The notes under the pieces: model-generated
Database searches by the model: none
Seen by the model: the letters and a program-made list of their open reading frames with translations, nothing else
Told to the model about the DNA's origin: nothing
DNA from: Candidatus Omnitrophota bacterium
GTDB taxonomy: Bacteria > Omnitrophota > Gorgyraeia > Zapsychrales > Zapsychraceae
DNA: 6,217 nucleotides
Reading direction: 5' to 3'
Assembly: GCA_020430005.1 (NCBI GenBank)
Contig: JAGQKQ010000108.1
Location: 1-6,217, forward strand
Part shown: piece after piece, positions 6,082 through 6,217 of the stretch
Layout: each line of letters starts with the position of its first letter
Position numbering within the stretch: the first letter of the stretch is position 1
Made by a program: the position numbers and the translations under genes

Positions 6082-6110
6082 ATTATACCTAGATAAAGTT
6101 CGCTTGAAAA
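6082..6110 (-). promoter_or_regulatory. Sigma70-type promoter of the ArsC/Spx-like gene
   Basis: Minus strand: -35 TTTTCA (6105-6110, four of six consensus bases), a 17-nt spacer, and a perfect -10 TATAAT (6082-6087). Transcription should start near 6075, giving a short leader of about 16 nt before the ATG, with the GAGG ribosome binding site in between. Confidence 0.7.
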
Positions 6111-6181
6111 CGATTTTTGAAGAAAATTTCACCCCGAAATAACAATATCCGGAAACCGCTTTCTTTTCAAATAAAATAGAA

Positions 6182-6210
6182 TATAACTTATTGTATTACA
6201 ACATGTTATA
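6182..6210. repeat. 29-bp near-perfect palindrome, possible operator
   Basis: A dyad centred on 6196: outer arms TATAAC (6182-6187) and GTTATA (6205-6210), inner arms TTGTA (6191-6195) and TACAA (6197-6201). Twelve of fourteen base pairs across the axis match; the two mismatches lie between the arms. It is AT-rich, has no T-tract, and sits about 70-100 bp upstream of the promoter of the ArsC/Spx-like gene. It could bind a dimeric regulator for this gene or for a divergent or upstream gene outside the window. In AT-rich DNA a chance dyad is possible, and I do not recognise the motif as a known operator. Confidence 0.4.
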
Positions 6211-6217
6211 GAATTAA

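Overview
The window is a run of eight protein genes, all on the minus strand, so transcription goes from high to low coordinates. The organism looks like a Gram-negative (diderm) bacterium of moderate, slightly AT-leaning composition. The evidence is an HflK-type membrane protein, an ArnT-like lipid-linked-sugar glycosyltransferase, and a signal-peptide protein with an AxA cleavage site. The abundance of envelope glycosylation genes and the style of the small conserved protein at 4634-4867 remind me of uncultured lineages such as Candidatus Omnitrophota. That is a low-confidence impression. There are no RNA genes, CRISPR arrays, insertion sequences or phage genes that I can see.

Right part (about 6217 down to 4951): a non-coding leader holds a near-perfect 29-bp dyad (6182-6210) and a good sigma70-type promoter (6082-6110). 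This drives a two-gene unit. The first gene is an ArsC/Spx-family thioredoxin-fold protein with a CxxC motif. The second, overlapping it by 10 nt, is a predicted secreted helical protein of unknown function.

Middle (4950-4510): a very strong promoter (perfect TTGACA, extended -10 TGTTACAAT) sits directly after the secreted-protein gene. It serves a 77-residue protein with a Trp-rich core and a Lys/Ser/Pro tail. A 124-nt gap with a second copy of the TGTTACAAT extended -10 then leads into the next operon.

Left part (4509 down to 1): a tightly packed operon reads gpmA (glycolytic phosphoglycerate mutase), family 4 iron-sulfur uracil-DNA glycosylase, membrane-anchored CE4 polysaccharide deacetylase, ArnT/PMT-like integral membrane glycosyltransferase, then hflK, which runs off the left edge. 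Junctions are a 17-nt gap, a 1-nt TAATG overlap, a 28-nt overlap and an 11-nt gap. The operon mixes housekeeping functions (glycolysis, base-excision repair, control of the FtsH protease) with an envelope-modification pair.

The most interesting lead is that deacetylase/glycosyltransferase pair. Its logic matches known systems that deacylate a polyprenyl-linked amino sugar and then attach it to lipid A (ArnD/ArnT and similar). No wholly new system is evident, and most of the window is ordinary chromosomal gene content.
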